Shown piece after piece: positions 35,300 through 64,000 of a stretch of 64,000 bases of DNA (within the stretch, counting starts at the first letter, position 1; each line of letters starts with the position of its first letter). This DNA comes from Ptychodera flava (Eukaryota > Hemichordata > Enteropneusta > Ptychoderidae). Position numbers and translations under genes: made by a program. Location of the stretch: assembly GCF_041260155.1 (NCBI RefSeq), contig NC_091930.1, forward strand, positions 3,867,907 through 3,931,906, written 5' to 3'. Below the pieces are notes generated by a model, which saw nothing but the letters and a program-made list of their open reading frames with translations, searched no databases and was not told the origin of the DNA.

Positions 35300-35880
35300 A
35301 ATGAATGCCTGTTTCCATGGCACGTGTTTCCGTGGCAACCAAATGCAGGTTGCAAATACCATTTTTTCCCGAATCCCATTAAACATACTTTGAATTGCTT
35401 CAAACATCTCAAAGCAGGGGGGGGGGGCACCTTTGAATGAAAGAATAAAAGTGATGTCCATTTCTATACCACATCTTTCCATGGTTATCAATTTAGGGCT
35501 GCAAATATCAGTTTTCCCAATTTAATTTAAAATACCTCGGATTGCTCAAAAAAACTTCACAATATAGGGCACCTTTGGACGTACGAACAAAATTGTTGTC
35601 TCCTCTATGCCATATTTTCCGTGGCAATAATTTGGAGTTGAAAAATTAGGTGTAATTTTATTCCCCCGAATCCTATTCGAAGCATATTGGATTTCTTTGA
35701 TATTCTACTCTAACAATAGCACTATCTTTGGATGAAAGAACATCATTGTTGTAGACGTCTACGCAACAAGTGTCTATGGCAACCCTTTTGGGTTTAAAAT
35801 ATCAGTCTTTTCCAAATGCCGTTGAACATATCTTTGGTTGCTATGACTGTTGGATGATATGGAGTTCTTGCGTCATAATA
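35300..35880 (+). repeat. Decayed tandem array, about 148-bp unit, four copies
   Basis: Variants of TTTCCGTGGCAACCAAATG recur near 35327, 35475, 35617 and 35770, a spacing of 142-153 bases. Each is followed by a form of GCAAATATCAGTTTTCCC, then CGAATCCNATTNAACATA and a GGGCACCTTTGGATG-like stretch. The repeat length is near one nucleosome. Confidence 0.7.
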
Positions 35881-35896
35881 AGCAAAGTTTATAGTT

Positions 35897-35897
35897 T

Positions 35898-35960
<63 letters not shown>
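35897..35960. repeat. (GTA)n microsatellite
   Basis: About 20 perfect GTA units, directly after the 148-bp array. Confidence 0.95.
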
Positions 35961-37081
35961 TGTGGCGGTGGTGGTGGTGTTTCTTGCTTTTCTTGTTGCT
36001 GATCCAAACGTCAACCATTGCAATCAGTCATTGTCGACGTCAGTGGCTGTGACACACTAATGATCAAACACCTTGCCTCTCTGTGGACATCATTTGATAG
36101 GTGATAATGACGGGAAGTATCGAATTAAACTCGATCATCACAAGATATTCATCGATCACTGTTCGTGGGTTTCCTCATGCTAGCAGATGAAACAAGCTAA
36201 CAACGGTACTGTTCTCGGGGGATTACATAAGCTGGTGCGTATTGTCAGTTTGAAAACCTGTCAACAAATAAGATAATTACACAACACATGTAACAAAAAA
36301 CGCTCGCTCTGTGGTGAACAAAACCGACCATTTTCTTTTCTGATCAATCAGAGAATGTGCACCTGAGAGCACAAAGCAAATTTGAAAATTATGTGATATC
36401 TTATGTGTTTTTTTTCTCTCACGTATCACATTTTAAGTTAATCTCAGCGGCTTCGAGAGTTTTCCGTCTTCAGTCGTACAGTGTTGACGTTGCCGTGTTC
36501 AACCCTGTCTCCATGGCAACTCCCGCATCAATCACATGTTTCCATGAACCATCGACGGAAATAATGACGCTGGGCATCCATTTATCTGAAACTAGAAAAA
36601 CCTTTAATCCGACCGTTTTACTGTACATTGGCTGAGCTCATGGATCATGTAATGAGTTACTCCACAGGCTGTATAATAGGAATAATTGCTTTTTAAATGC
36701 TATGCCATTCTTATAATCTTGTTAGGGATTATGGTGGACTATGTAATCATTTCAACCAGTCCTAAATAATGCATCTCAAAACAATCATCATAATCATAGA
36801 AAAAAATGATATCGTAGAGCACTTGCTCGTCATCATACTTGTTATAGCACAGCTACACACTGATAACAATATACAGAATTTTGAAACGCACCGGCTGAAA
36901 GGTATAGAGCAGCGATATTTTTACCAGCCATTTTTTCCAAGTGGTTTCATTGATCATTATAGGCCCGACCTAAAGAGTAGATGGAAAATTCGGATTAACT
37001 TTGATTGTTATTTTAGAATTCTGTATTTTCAATTTACAATTTTTATAACAATTGTATTTAATTAGATATTATCCTCTAATA

Positions 37082-37169
37082 TTATTTCTTCGTTCAGCTC
37101 TTGAAATACGAGTGACGTAATGACCGTGTCACCACGACTCGTATTTTCTTGCGCTGAACGAAGAAAAAT
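37082..37169. repeat. Imperfect fold-back with TGACGTAA in the loop
   Basis: TTATTTCTTCGTTCAGC and AAATACGAGT at the left pair with ACTCGTATTTT and GCTGAACGAAGAAAAATA at the right. The 30-base or so loop holds TGACGTAATG. A CpG-richer stretch follows downstream. Confidence 0.65.
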
Positions 37170-37239
37170 ATAAGGGAATAATATACTTATCATTTGCACA
37201 AGCCAAGAATTCGGGGGGGTTTTTGCAAACTTTTCCATG

Positions 37240-38150
37240 ACGATTCCGCGTTTAAACTTTTGAACTACTTTAGGAATAATATCAACGCCGTGCGCAAGTT
37301 GTCAAGTCGTCCGTCGCGTGAGCGAGGAACACAGCGTTCACGTTCGTTCGAGCATGGAGCAAATGCCAGACGACTTCTCGGTCTACACGTACCTTCCGTA
37401 AATTAAACACTATTTCAACGATAGCAGAGGCCTAGAAATTTACCTCAGACGAAGATACGCTATTTTTTCGGGAACAAAAATCACTGAATCTCGACGGTGC
37501 GATCACTGTAAACGTCGCGCCTGACCCTGTCGCAATGCTTACGGAACCCACGGTAACGCGACCAGTTGTTTCCGCAAACTATTGACGTACAGGCGGTACA
37601 CTCTTGTGTTTACATTGTTATGATTATCATTGTCGTAGTCTTTGAAAATATAAATTTCATTATATGACTTTGGAGGCTTGGACACGGCGCTTGCCCCCTG
37701 TTGCAAGTGGAAACCCTACGTGTACCGCATGAAAGTACACAGTGCGTCAAAAGTCCAGGCGTCCGCGGGGTCTATACGAATACGAACCGTCATTTATCTT
37801 GGCGACAAAACTAAAACACGAGGACTCAAAAATTTGTCTAGTTGATGTATTTTGTCAGGCACAAAAATCATTATTACCAATGTTTACGATATTTTCACGT
37901 TAGACACATTTTGATCGTGGGACAAATGCCAGCCGCCGTGTTGTTTGTTTACGTTGACGAGCACACTGAAGATCGACGTAAAAAATGTCCGACGCACCAA
38001 AACTGATGACATAGACGCTGGTTGTCGTGACGTAGAACGACCAGAAAATAAATCCCGTATTTTTTGCTCGGATACGACAAACCATAGACCCTCGAGAAAA
38101 ATCTCGAGGGTCTATGGACAAACTTGGCTTGTGCATGTGATAAACATGGT
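37240..38150. promoter_or_regulatory. CpG-rich patch, possible regulatory region
   Basis: CpG is frequent compared with nearby DNA (for example GTCGTCCGTCGCGTGAGCGA near 37306 and CGCGACC near 37557). No exon is evident. It may be an enhancer or an alternative promoter inside the first intron of the cyclase, but this is inference from base composition only. Confidence 0.3.
38082..38117. repeat. Perfect 16-bp hairpin
   Basis: CCATAGACCCTCGAGA and TCTCGAGGGTCTATGG are exact reverse complements with an AAAA loop. There is no T-run beside it and the region is eukaryotic, so it is not called a terminator. Confidence 0.8.
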
Positions 38151-38567
38151 AACAACGACCGTGCCCAGCCTTCAATGAAGAACATGTTTTAGTGCTAATG
38201 CTCTTGTTAAATATTGCACCGTGGGAGAAACTAGCAAGACTGTATTTGACCTTTTAATTCTTTGCCCACAAAGAAACCAACAACTTGCAAAATTTCAATT
38301 AACGCGTTTTGAATTTACCAATACTTATTTTTCAACCCTTTCGCTATTGGTAATGCATCATCGGGGCGTCAGGCTGTTTTGATCTAATGCATATTCTAAA
38401 GCTTATTTATCGGTGGCACTTTGTGGTAAAAATAAAATCAGATTTCATATTACCGAAAGTGGGAAATTAGCCCTGGACTAAAGTTCGATTTGCTGGTGAA
38501 TCTGAATTAGTGTTGGCCAAATTTTAAAGAGGGGGAAATACCCAATCAAAGATTAGAAATATACTCA

Positions 38568-39130
38568 ACAGGTTAGTATAAACCAGGGAATGGTGCCTAT
38601 AACAGCCATCATTATTTTGAAGTGGAATCCAAGTATTCTACAAAGCCAAAAAAATTGCCCATGTGACAGGGATATATACAGTGTAGACACAGTGATGTGA
38701 CAGGGCCTGAAATTTCTGCCTGTCACATCACTGTACTTACAGGACTGTACACAGCAATGTGAATAGTTACATACCTGTAACAGGGTGCACACAATTATGC
38801 CTGTATTTGTTTCTGTCACCAAAATTGGCCCAATGTTCTGAAAATACACATCCCTGAAATCTAACAAATTTTCAGATTCTGTAACACCGCTGTTTGTACA
38901 CCAGTATTTCAGTCATGTGGTCACAGTACAGGATATATTCAGAAATTACACTACAGTATACATTCATACATTCCTTTAATACCAGGCACAAATCAGACCT
39001 TTTTATACAACCCTTATATCTGACCAATTGTATAGGTCCTATAACAGAGATTATTTTAGTGACTATACAGGTATTGATCAGAACCCGTAACAGGCATATA
39101 CTAAAATCTACCTGTATTTTTCTTGCTGTG
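38568..39130. repeat. Region of repeated ACAGG / CCTGT motifs
   Basis: Short ACAGG and CCTGT words recur on both strands through this stretch, several as mirror pairs (GTGATGTGACAGGGCCTGAA and CTGCCTGTCACATCACTGTA form a hairpin at 38691-38735). It may be an old inverted-repeat element, but I could not define its ends. Confidence 0.45.
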
Positions 39131-39178
39131 TATTTCAAATTATTTTAATTTGCTCACTTCGGAGGAAGTTACGCAATA

Positions 39179-39396
39179 AACACCATTGGAACTAATTTGG
39201 GATAATTGGATGGTGAAGTAATGCCGATTTAATCTACAAATGTAATCTCATCTGCTTTTCTTTTTATATTAAACACTTGTTTTTTGTGAGTAATCTTTTT
39301 TTGATATTGCAACATTCAGCTATATGGCACCTAACACTTTTGAGAAATTTGCAAAATATGAAAATCTAATTATCCCAAATTAGTTCCAGTAGCGTT
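39179..39396 (+). mobile_element. MITE family B, copy 2
   Basis: The left end is AACACCATTGGAACTAATTT and the right end ATTATCCCAAATTAGTTCCA. It shares TCATCTGCTTTTCTTTTTAT and ACATTCAGCTATATGGCACC with the other copies. It is about 218 bp. Confidence 0.8.
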
Positions 39397-39875
39397 AATA
39401 TTTAAAAAGCCACATCGGTAACAATACAATACTGGCCCACCAACGTACTGTAAATCATTGATAAACATAGTAAAGGAAAACAATTGCCGGAAATGGTTGA
39501 AACTCTATGAAAATCGAAAAGTATAAAAATAACAAGGTGCCGGAACATAGGGCACCGACCGTGGAAGTTAGTTATTCAGTGACCTGTTTGCTGCAAAAGA
39601 ACTGAATTCAATGCGTTTTCGTACTTGAAGATATCGATAACGTGCATGTCAATTGTTTCTTTGCCACCTATTTCTTGTACACTGCTCCGCATTTATCGTG
39701 GATAGCATTGTGATTGGACCAAACCATTGTGGTTACGGAAGGGTTCAATATAATGAAGCGGGAAGCGGGGGCAAATAGAGTTCGACATCTGCACTTCCTT
39801 CACGATTTGGGAAGATGCTTGCAACAGCAGAAACATTATGGTTCCAATTTTCAGCTTCTTCTTGTTGTATTTTGT

Positions 39876-40069
<194 letters not shown>

Positions 40070-41306
40070 CACCTACACACACACACAATCTTAAGACAGA
40101 AATGACATGGATTTTAGCTCTACACTCTCATATGCTTGGACGTACCATAATGTTTCTAAATGGTGTTAAAATTTGAAAACTAATATTTCTTTTGGTATCG
40201 ACATTTTGACATTTTGACAGAGTGTCTGAAACTCTAGAGACACAAGCTTACAGCTACATTCTAGAACTAATGAAATACTTGCCATCGTTTCGGTTATGAA
40301 CATATTTAAACCATGTGACAGCCTGTCGTGATGATCTTAAACCCAGGTAGCTTAAAGAGTGTATTGTTAGATCTCTGATCAAGAAGTAAAGGACAAAATA
40401 AAACAGTCATCAAGTGACAATGTTTGAGATGAAGAAAAGAGCAAGTATGATGGATTATCGGGCTCGCTTTGTGATGCAAATTAGAATAAAATAATGTTGA
40501 CAGCAAACAATACCGAATCCTCGGTTTAATGCACTCAAGTTAATTAAAGCCACTTATTAATCTAGGCGTCAGAATGATTATGGAAATAAATCGTGTAGTG
40601 CCAGTTTCCAGATCTATTTTTTAGCGACTGTAAACTTTTTGAAGCCGTATAGTATTGAGATGCGTGAGTGAAACATAAGGAATCTCATCAAGGTGCTGAC
40701 AGACCAATATGTATGTATACCATACCGCCATCGTGAGACGACAGCGCGAAGGTCGCGCGGCAAACACCTCCGTACCTGAACGTTTTTCCGTGTAAGCAAC
40801 GAAGGAATACGGTGCATTCTGACGTTTATGTAGCCCAAGTCAGACCAAGAACTGGTGAGGTAGCTTATTCCGTCGTTGGTATTACATTCTGAACGGCATT
40901 CAGTCATCAATTTTCAAAGTTATCTGTCCACATCAGAATGCGTATTTTCATATAAACGTTGTTTATTCAGACCATCTATTCAGCACAACTGAGTGCTGGT
41001 GACAGAACGAGAAAATTACAATTTAAAGAGTGCAGGCCGAGCAGAACGACGAAATTACAAACTGAAGAGGTTTAGTATCGTTTTCGGCCACGGTACTTCC
41101 AAAGGTCGCAACTAAAACAAATATTTAATTATTCATCAAAATGTAACATCACATAGAATCAGAATGGTACAACCAAACGGTCTAAATGAGAGTATAAAGC
41201 TATAAGCCATTTTAGTTCTGTCTGAAGATTAAAGTAATTTGTGTTATTATTTACAACGCTCTGATTTTAGTATAGAGCACTGTAACTGTCCACGAGGACT
41301 TCTCAA

Positions 41307-41445
<139 letters not shown>

Positions 41446-42783
41446 CACAAAGATGTACGTCATCTCAAGCTAACGAGAAAGAGTAGGGCAAGGTTTCATT
41501 TAATGACTCTTTGAACCTTCAAAAAGAAACAATTTCACTGTCAATTCTACACGTTTTGCACGGTCAGCTAGGCGACAGGATACAAGACATCCGTTGGTTA
41601 GAGATAATTTGCCTTTAATCTGCAAACAAGAAGGACGTTCTTTTCATTTATGTGATCCGATGAATTGGTAACCCTAAAACTGTGCCAAGCTTTTGCAAAC
41701 TGCTTGATTGCAAGTTCGACGTCCACGACGCCTTGGAGAATTCGACTCGGTTATTGATGCACCATCGAATTATCATGGGAAAATTGACCCCTGCATTTCC
41801 TCGATAAAATTGACCTCTGCATATCTCGATAAAATTGAGAGAAAGAGTATTGGACTGATACTGAGGTTTGGTCATAATTAGAACCGAATAGACGGTGACG
41901 TACAGTTCGCATCCCCGACGGTGACGTTGCGATTATCGGACAGAAGTTGTTGGTCGGCTGAATTCGATAACCTTCACCGTTGAGACGCATTAAGCACGGT
42001 TAGGATCATCAATTAGACCAGGCATAAGTGGAACACAAGTAAAGGTGACAATGGACTTGAGTAAATAGGTCAAGATAACTACTGTGATAGCATTACAAAT
42101 ATTGAAGGCAAGGGGGAAGCGGTGATAATGAAGCCATAATTGTAACAAGCAAGCACGACACAGAACCTTGTCCCAGCTATGAAGCGGAAGGTTAAACAAA
42201 ATGTGGCTGTTGAAAGTGAATCGCCTTTGTGTGAAAATTGCAATATTCATTTGACGTCCGAAGGACTGAAACGTTCGGATCTGGTCGTACCCAACGCGTT
42301 GCCTATCTCTATTGTCTGCAATGATTTTCGGGGAATCCCATTTTTACGAAACTTGTAGTTCTGTCGTATATCCTTGATAAAATCAAAGTACCCTAGAGGC
42401 AGACGACATTTGTTCTTTACCGCCTCCAGTGCAATGTCGTTATTTTACCGTCTGAATGTCATTCTCACCGAAGTCACAATTTTAGGGCGGAGCGCCGCCT
42501 ATAGTCAATGTTTTTTTCAGCGGTAGTGACACTGACAAATGTTCGACAATTTTAGTCATCGACCAGTGAATGGCATGAAATGTTGTGAAACAAAACATAG
42601 AGAAAACCGATTTTTTTCAGGTTATGCAAATACTTGTAACGTGATAGTTATGTAAAACAATTGTGACACTTTGGTAACCAAAATGTTCCCCTTTATCGAG
42701 GCTTTCCGATAATATATAATTTACCGTGGTTCTGAGCTATTAATCACAAGAGAATTGTTAGCTTTAAAACGTCAATTACTTGT

Positions 42784-42998
42784 AACGCGATCGGAACTAA
42801 TTTGGGATAATTGGATGTTAATATTTTGCAAATTTTTCTCAGAAGTGTTAGGTGCCATATAGCTGAATGTTGCAATATCACAAATTACCAATAAAAACAA
42901 GTGTGTATTATAAAAAGAAAAGCAGATGAGATAACATTTGTAGATTAATTCGACATTAATTCACCGTCCAATTATCCCAAATTAATTCTAATCGTGTT
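42784..42998 (-). mobile_element. MITE family B, copy 3, inverted
   Basis: The copy reads in reverse: GTGCCATATAGCTGAATGTT precedes AAAAGAAAAGCAGATGAGAT. The ends ATCGGAACTAATTTGGGATA and ATTATCCCAAATTAATTCTA pair. It lies in the gap between the two copies of the tandem duplication. Confidence 0.8.
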
Positions 42999-43174
42999 TT
43001 ATCTTGGAACCTTAAACGCGATGAGCTTGTAGAGTGTATTGTTAGATCTCTGATCAAAAGTAAAGGACAAAATGTAACACTAATCAATTGACAATATTAG
43101 AGATGGAAGAAAAGAGCAAATATGATGGATTACCCCGGACTCGCTATTGTGATGCAAATTAGAATAAAATTAAT

Positions 43175-43387
43175 AACACCATTGGAACTAATTTGTGATA
43201 ATTGGATAATGAAGTAAGGTCGTTTTCACCTGCAATTATAAGCTCATCTGCTTTTCGTTTTAAGTTACACACTTGTTTTTTTTAGTAATTTGTAATATTA
43301 CAATATTCAGCCATATGGCACCTAACACTTTTGAGAAATTTGAAAAATATGTAGATCCAATTATCCCAAATTAGTTCCAATCGTGTT
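43175..43387 (+). mobile_element. MITE family B, copy 4, inserted in one arm of a duplication
   Basis: It runs from AACACCATTGGAACTAATTT to AATTAGTTCCAATCGTGTT. It interrupts the second duplication copy between AGAATAAAATTAAT and TTAATGTTGAGAC. The first copy is uninterrupted here (AGAATAAAATAATGTTGAC, near 40482-40500). This empty site gives exact element ends and a target duplication of about 4-5 AT bases. Confidence 0.85.
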
Positions 43388-44232
43388 TAATGTTGAGACC
43401 AAACAACACCGAATGCTCGGTTTAATGCACTCAAGTCAATTAAAGCCACTCATTAATCTAGGCGTCAGAATGATTATGGAAATAAATCGTGTAGTGCCAG
43501 TTTCCAGATCTACGTATTTTTTAGTGACTCTAAACTTTTTGAAGCATTATAGTATTGAGATGCGTGAGTGAGACATAGGGAATCTCATCAAGCCATTGAC
43601 AGACCAATATGTATGTATACCATACCGCGATCGTGAGACGACAGCGCGAAGGTCGCGCGACATACAACTACGTACCTGAACGTTGTTTCGTGTTAGCAAC
43701 GAAAGAATGCGGCCGTTGGCATTTTGATGTCTACGTAGCCACAGTCCGACCAAAAAGCTGGTGATTTAGCTTTTTCTGTCGTTGGCATTACTTTATGAAC
43801 GGCATTCAATCATCAATTTTCTTACAAAGTTATCTGTCAACGTCAAAAATTGGTATTATCATATAAACTTTGTTTATTTAGGCTATCTATTAAGAACAAC
43901 TGAGTGCTCGTGACAGAACAAGAAAATTACAATTTGAAGACTGCAGGTCAAACAGAACGACGAAATTACAAACTGAAAAGGTTCAGTATCGTTTTTTGGC
44001 AACGGTACTTCAAAATGTCGTGACTAAAACAAATATTTAATTATTCATCAAATTTTATCATCACATAGAAAGAGAATGGTACGACTCAACGGTGTAAATG
44101 AGAGTATAAAACTAAAAGTCATTTCAGATCTGTCTGAAGATTACTTTGTACTTTAAGTAATAATGTGTTTTTATTCACAACGCTCTGCTTTAGTATAGAG
44201 CACTGTAACTGTCCACGAGAACATCTCTAAAC

Positions 44233-44536
<304 letters not shown>

Positions 44537-46458
44537 ATATCTAAAAACCATAAGCAAATACAACACATGTCCTTGAGTTGTAAGTCATCTCAAGCAAACG
44601 AGAAAGAGTGAAGACAGGTTTCATTTTCTCAACACAGAGGACGTGTTAAGTAGTGGGTGTAGTTCCCAATCACGGCCAAAATTCGAACTCAAGCGATTCT
44701 TTACACCGACGAAAAGAACAACGTCAGTGTCAGATCTACGCATTGTACATTGTCCGATGATATTTTAGCTAGGCGACAGGATACAACACATCCGTTGGTT
44801 AGAGATAATTTGCCTTTAAACCACTAACAAGAAGGACGCCCTTCGCGTTTTTTTTTTATGATCCGATAAATTGGTAATCCTAAAACTGTGCCAAGATTTT
44901 GCAAACTGCTTGATTGCAAAGTTCGACATCCGAGAGACCTTGGGGAATTCGACTCGGTTATTGATGCACCATCGAATTATCTTGGGAAAATTGACCTCTG
45001 CATTTGCTCGACAAAATTGAGAGAAAGGATACTGGATTGGTACTGTAGTTTGGTCATAATCAGAACAAAATAGACGGTGACGTACAGTTCGCATTTCCCA
45101 CGGTGACGTTGCATTTATCGGACAGAACTTGTTGGTCGGCTGAATTCGATAACCTTCACCGTCATCAATTAGGCCAGGCATAAGTGGAACACAAGTAAAG
45201 GTTACAAGCACTTGAGTAAATGGATCAAGATAACTGTGATAGCATTACAAATATTGGAGGCAAGGGGAGAATGGTGATAATGGAGCCATAATTGTAACAA
45301 GCAAGCACGGAACAGGACCTTGTCCCATCTATGAAGCGGAAGGTGAAACAAAATGCGGCCATTGAAAGTGAACCACTTTTATGTGAAAATTGCAACATTT
45401 ATTTGACATCTGAAGGACTGAAACATTCGAATCTAGTCGTATCCGACGCGTTACCTATCTCTATTGTCTGCCAATTTATGATTTTCGGGGAATCCCTTTT
45501 TACGAAATTCTGTTGTGAATCCTTCATGAAATGGAAGTGCCCTAGGGACAGACGACGTTGGCTCTTTACCGCCTCCAAACAACGCTAGGAATCCATTGCG
45601 ATGTCGTCATTTTACCGTCTGGATATCATTTCTCACTGAAGACACACACCGAAATAAATATTTTTTCAGCGGTAGTCACATTTACGGGCACTGAGAAATG
45701 TTTGACGATTCTAGTCGACATTAACCTGGGTGAATCGCATGCGCCTGACAATATACCCTCTGTCGTCTGTCATCACAAAAACCTGATTTGGGCAAAAAAT
45801 GAACACAACTGCAAATTTAGACTTGCTCAAAGTCTGTAAGCATATTAGATATTAAAACAGAATAAATTGAAAGACTGAACTTCAGCAAACTGTCACGATA
45901 TATGGTAGGCTGTTGAGTAGATCTTGGGGTGACCGCCTTGGCCAGCTCGTAACTCAGCTGCCGAGAAAAGCCAGGCGACAGGAAGCCAGTCTACTGCAAA
46001 TTTAAAATATGCGCGCGTAAAACGGAAACAGAAAATGCCGGTTCAGAAATGTTTGGGAGAAGCGTGACCTTGGCTATTACTTGACACTGTGAAAAAACAT
46101 TGCTAGTGCAATATTTAGATGAGAGGTATATTAGTAACGAGTTTATATTCTCGTAATTACTTAAATCAAAATGTTGTAATTTTTTTCTTTTTGTCGCACA
46201 CAAATGGCACGAATACGCTTCCATAAGAGTCAACACTTCTCAGGTCCCGGGTGATTATGAATAAGTCTTAATTACATGTTGAGTAGACAGGGGACCGATA
46301 CAGCTATGGAAAGTGTACGGGTGTGTGCCGACCGAATGGGTCACTTTCTTCGAAAACCCCAAAACGATGGTCGATGAAAAATTCCCCCTAGCATTGGTGT
46401 TGTATTGTCAAAAAAGACTTTATTATCAGGTCTAAGGCATGTAAGTCTGTTTGGTGTT

Positions 46459-46680
46459 TTAACCCTTTGGGCGCCAAATTCAATTTTTGTTGCCCTTATA
46501 AAATATACGTCAGATAATATTTGCCAGCTTTTTGCCAAAATTGTGATAAAAAACTGTGGCCAATGAAAGTTTGTGTTCATTTGGTCCAAAAATATCAGAA
46601 ATATTACAGAAAAGTTCATAAAATTGGTAAAATGTGGTACTAAAATTTTGGTGGGGAAAATACAGCACTCAAAGGGTTAA
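46459..46680 (+). mobile_element. Inverted-repeat element with TTAACCCTTTGGGCGC ends
   Basis: About 222 bp, from TTAACCCTTTGGGCGCCAAA to GCACTCAAAGGGTTAA. The terminal repeats resemble family C but the interior differs. It ends only 59 bases before cyclase exon 2. Confidence 0.6.
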
Positions 46681-46739
46681 ATAAAACTTGCTGCGCTCAT
46701 ATGCATATTAGTGACCAAAATGTCTTTCCTGTCTTACAG

Positions 46740-62524
<15,785 letters not shown>

Positions 62525-63445
62525 TGTAGTCACACTTTACACAGTGTGATACTGAGCCTCTTTTGTTGTTATCGGATCCAGTACCAGCTGTCTACGACAG
62601 GGGCGGTGTTTATTAATGCAGTTTTAAGCCCGTCTTAACTCAAATCTGGATTTGAGTCTTTCCTACTGCGATAGGACAAAAGCAACATGTGAACGGCGGT
62701 CGTTTTGAACACTGTCTCATCTGTCACGAGAATTCGCGAGATGTTGATAGTCTAGCCGATATTCCACTGGCAGAAAAGTCTACTTTTGTTTGAAAAGAAG
62801 AGTACATATAAAATTTACCCATATTTTGTTACTTTCATGCACTCGATTCGGAATACACCATTTTTCGTGTGTTGTGACATGTCGTATCATGCACCATGGG
62901 CCACCGTAATGTTTCGCGCAGCACAGAAAAAAATTGTAAACCAAACAGCGGAAACTCTCACCATTTCGTACCTTATAGCTGTTAAATCTTATTGTTAATT
63001 ATGTCAATATTAGTATGTGACATTCAGCAAAATAAGCGTCATTTTCAAGCTGGTTACTACCGTTACGAAGTCCTCATGCATGGTCCGAATATTTCGTGAA
63101 ACGCATTCCGGGGGATACATCTTTTATTAGACATCGCGAAAACTTTCATCGACAATAAGATGATATTTTTACTAATGTGACGTTGATTCTGTTTTTTGTA
63201 ACCGGAGCTTTTGACAAATTGACAAGTGTGCCCTCTGCCGGCGTACCATTGTAAACATAGAAAAGGGCGTCATCTCACCAAGTAGACAAATAGAGAGATT
63301 GATCCGTGTGCGGGCGCCCATCGACCTCCTAAAACCGACTAAAACGTTACCCCTTTTCCAGATTTCTCGTCTGTACAAAAACCCTTCTTCAAAATTATTT
63401 TGAACTTGTTTTTGCATTTAACATCAACACAGTTGCACGACAAGT

Positions 63446-63451
63446 AATAAA
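63446..63451 (+). promoter_or_regulatory. Candidate polyadenylation signal of the guanylate cyclase
   Basis: AATAAA lies about 920 bases after the cyclase stop codon, with a second A-rich hexamer close behind (around 63457). It is the best-looking signal downstream of the gene in the window. Confidence 0.4.
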
Positions 63452-63706
63452 GATGAAAATAAAAGGAGAATTGATCTGTAAGCGGGTTTTTTTTTTATAA
63501 AGAGATTGGCATGATGATGTGTGTGTATGAATATGCAGTGATAGAGATCAAATTTGATAGGCTATTTTAAGTTTCCAGTACCCTATTAGGAAAAAACATT
63601 GTGAAAATATCTAGTATTGGGAAGACAGGCGAAGGTGAAGAATGACGAATGTATAATCAGCTGAATGGAGAACAGATATTTCGCAAGGTCGGATACCAAT
63701 CGGAGG

Positions 63707-63745
<39 letters not shown>
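63707..63745. repeat. (GA)n microsatellite
   Basis: About 18 GA units in the 3' flank of the cyclase gene. Confidence 0.9.
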
Positions 63746-63748
<3 letters not shown>

Positions 63749-64000
63749 CTCATCTCGTCCATGATATTTACGTTCATTTTACGCATTAGCAGAAAAAAAA
63801 TCCGTCGCCACGTTGGAAGCGTTTGGCGTCATCTCCGCCAAGCTGTTACCCACGAGTTGTGGGTCATATGGAAATTAAACCTATGGTGCCTTTAAAATGG
63901 ATCCATATTATCTTACAAAATTCAGGACACCAAAATAACCTCTGATATTTCTCGTAAACATAGAGGGTTGGTCTGAACACCGCACCACAAAGGAAGGCAG

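Larger units (their letters stand above)
62525..64000 (+). other. 3' flank of the cyclase gene
   Basis: It contains the likely 3' UTR up to the AATAAA at 63446 and a (GA)n tract, with no further exon or gene supported. Confidence 0.5.

Noticed and set aside
38082-38117. Hairpin considered as a bacterial-style terminator or microRNA precursor
   Set aside because: The genome is eukaryotic, there is no T-run, and a 16-bp stem with a 4-base loop is too short for a microRNA precursor.

Overview
The window is nuclear DNA from an animal: AT-rich sequence, phase-consistent GT-AG introns, many microsatellites and hundreds of bases of non-autonomous DNA transposons. A soluble guanylate cyclase of the beta-2 type and introns rich in short inverted-repeat elements suit a marine invertebrate deuterostome such as a hemichordate, echinoderm or cephalochordate, but the sequence alone does not fix the species. 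I saw no LTR, retroviral or Polinton remains, no CRISPR array, no rRNA and no convincing tRNA.

Positions 1-18362 hold the 3' part of a plus-strand gene whose start lies outside the window. Thirteen exons can be chained, giving about 910 residues. The first eight are almost pure charged coiled coil. Exons 9-13 encode a linker, a globular block with a very regular sequence, and a final coiled coil ending at a stop at 18360-18362. I do not recognise the family. One exon (6606-6767) carries a frame break.

Positions 18363-46739 contain no gene body that I can support. This stretch holds MITE-like elements, a 339-bp near-perfect palindrome, several decayed tandem arrays, long microsatellites, and a 2.2-2.7 kb tandem duplication in which only one copy carries a MITE. 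A short exon ending in ATG just before a splice donor (33945-33947) may be the first coding exon of the next gene, which would make much of this region its first intron.

Positions 46740-62524 hold the second gene, a plus-strand nitric-oxide-type guanylate cyclase with eleven coding exons whose phases all agree. With the inferred initiator codon they give about 783 residues in the order H-NOX haem domain, H-NOX-associated PAS-like domain, signalling coiled coil, class III cyclase domain, and a long C-terminal tail ending in the CaaX box CVIL. The catalytic domain carries both metal aspartates, the guanine-selecting Glu and Cys, and the Asn and Arg of the transition state, so it could work as a homodimer. 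The CaaX box predicts a membrane-anchored enzyme. The rest of the window, to 64000, is 3' flank with a likely polyadenylation signal and a (GA)n tract.

The two genes share orientation but nothing shows that they work together. The main themes are an apparently intact membrane-targeted NO/haem cyclase, an unrecognised coiled-coil gene, and a dense layer of TTAA- or TA-flanked short inverted-repeat elements.
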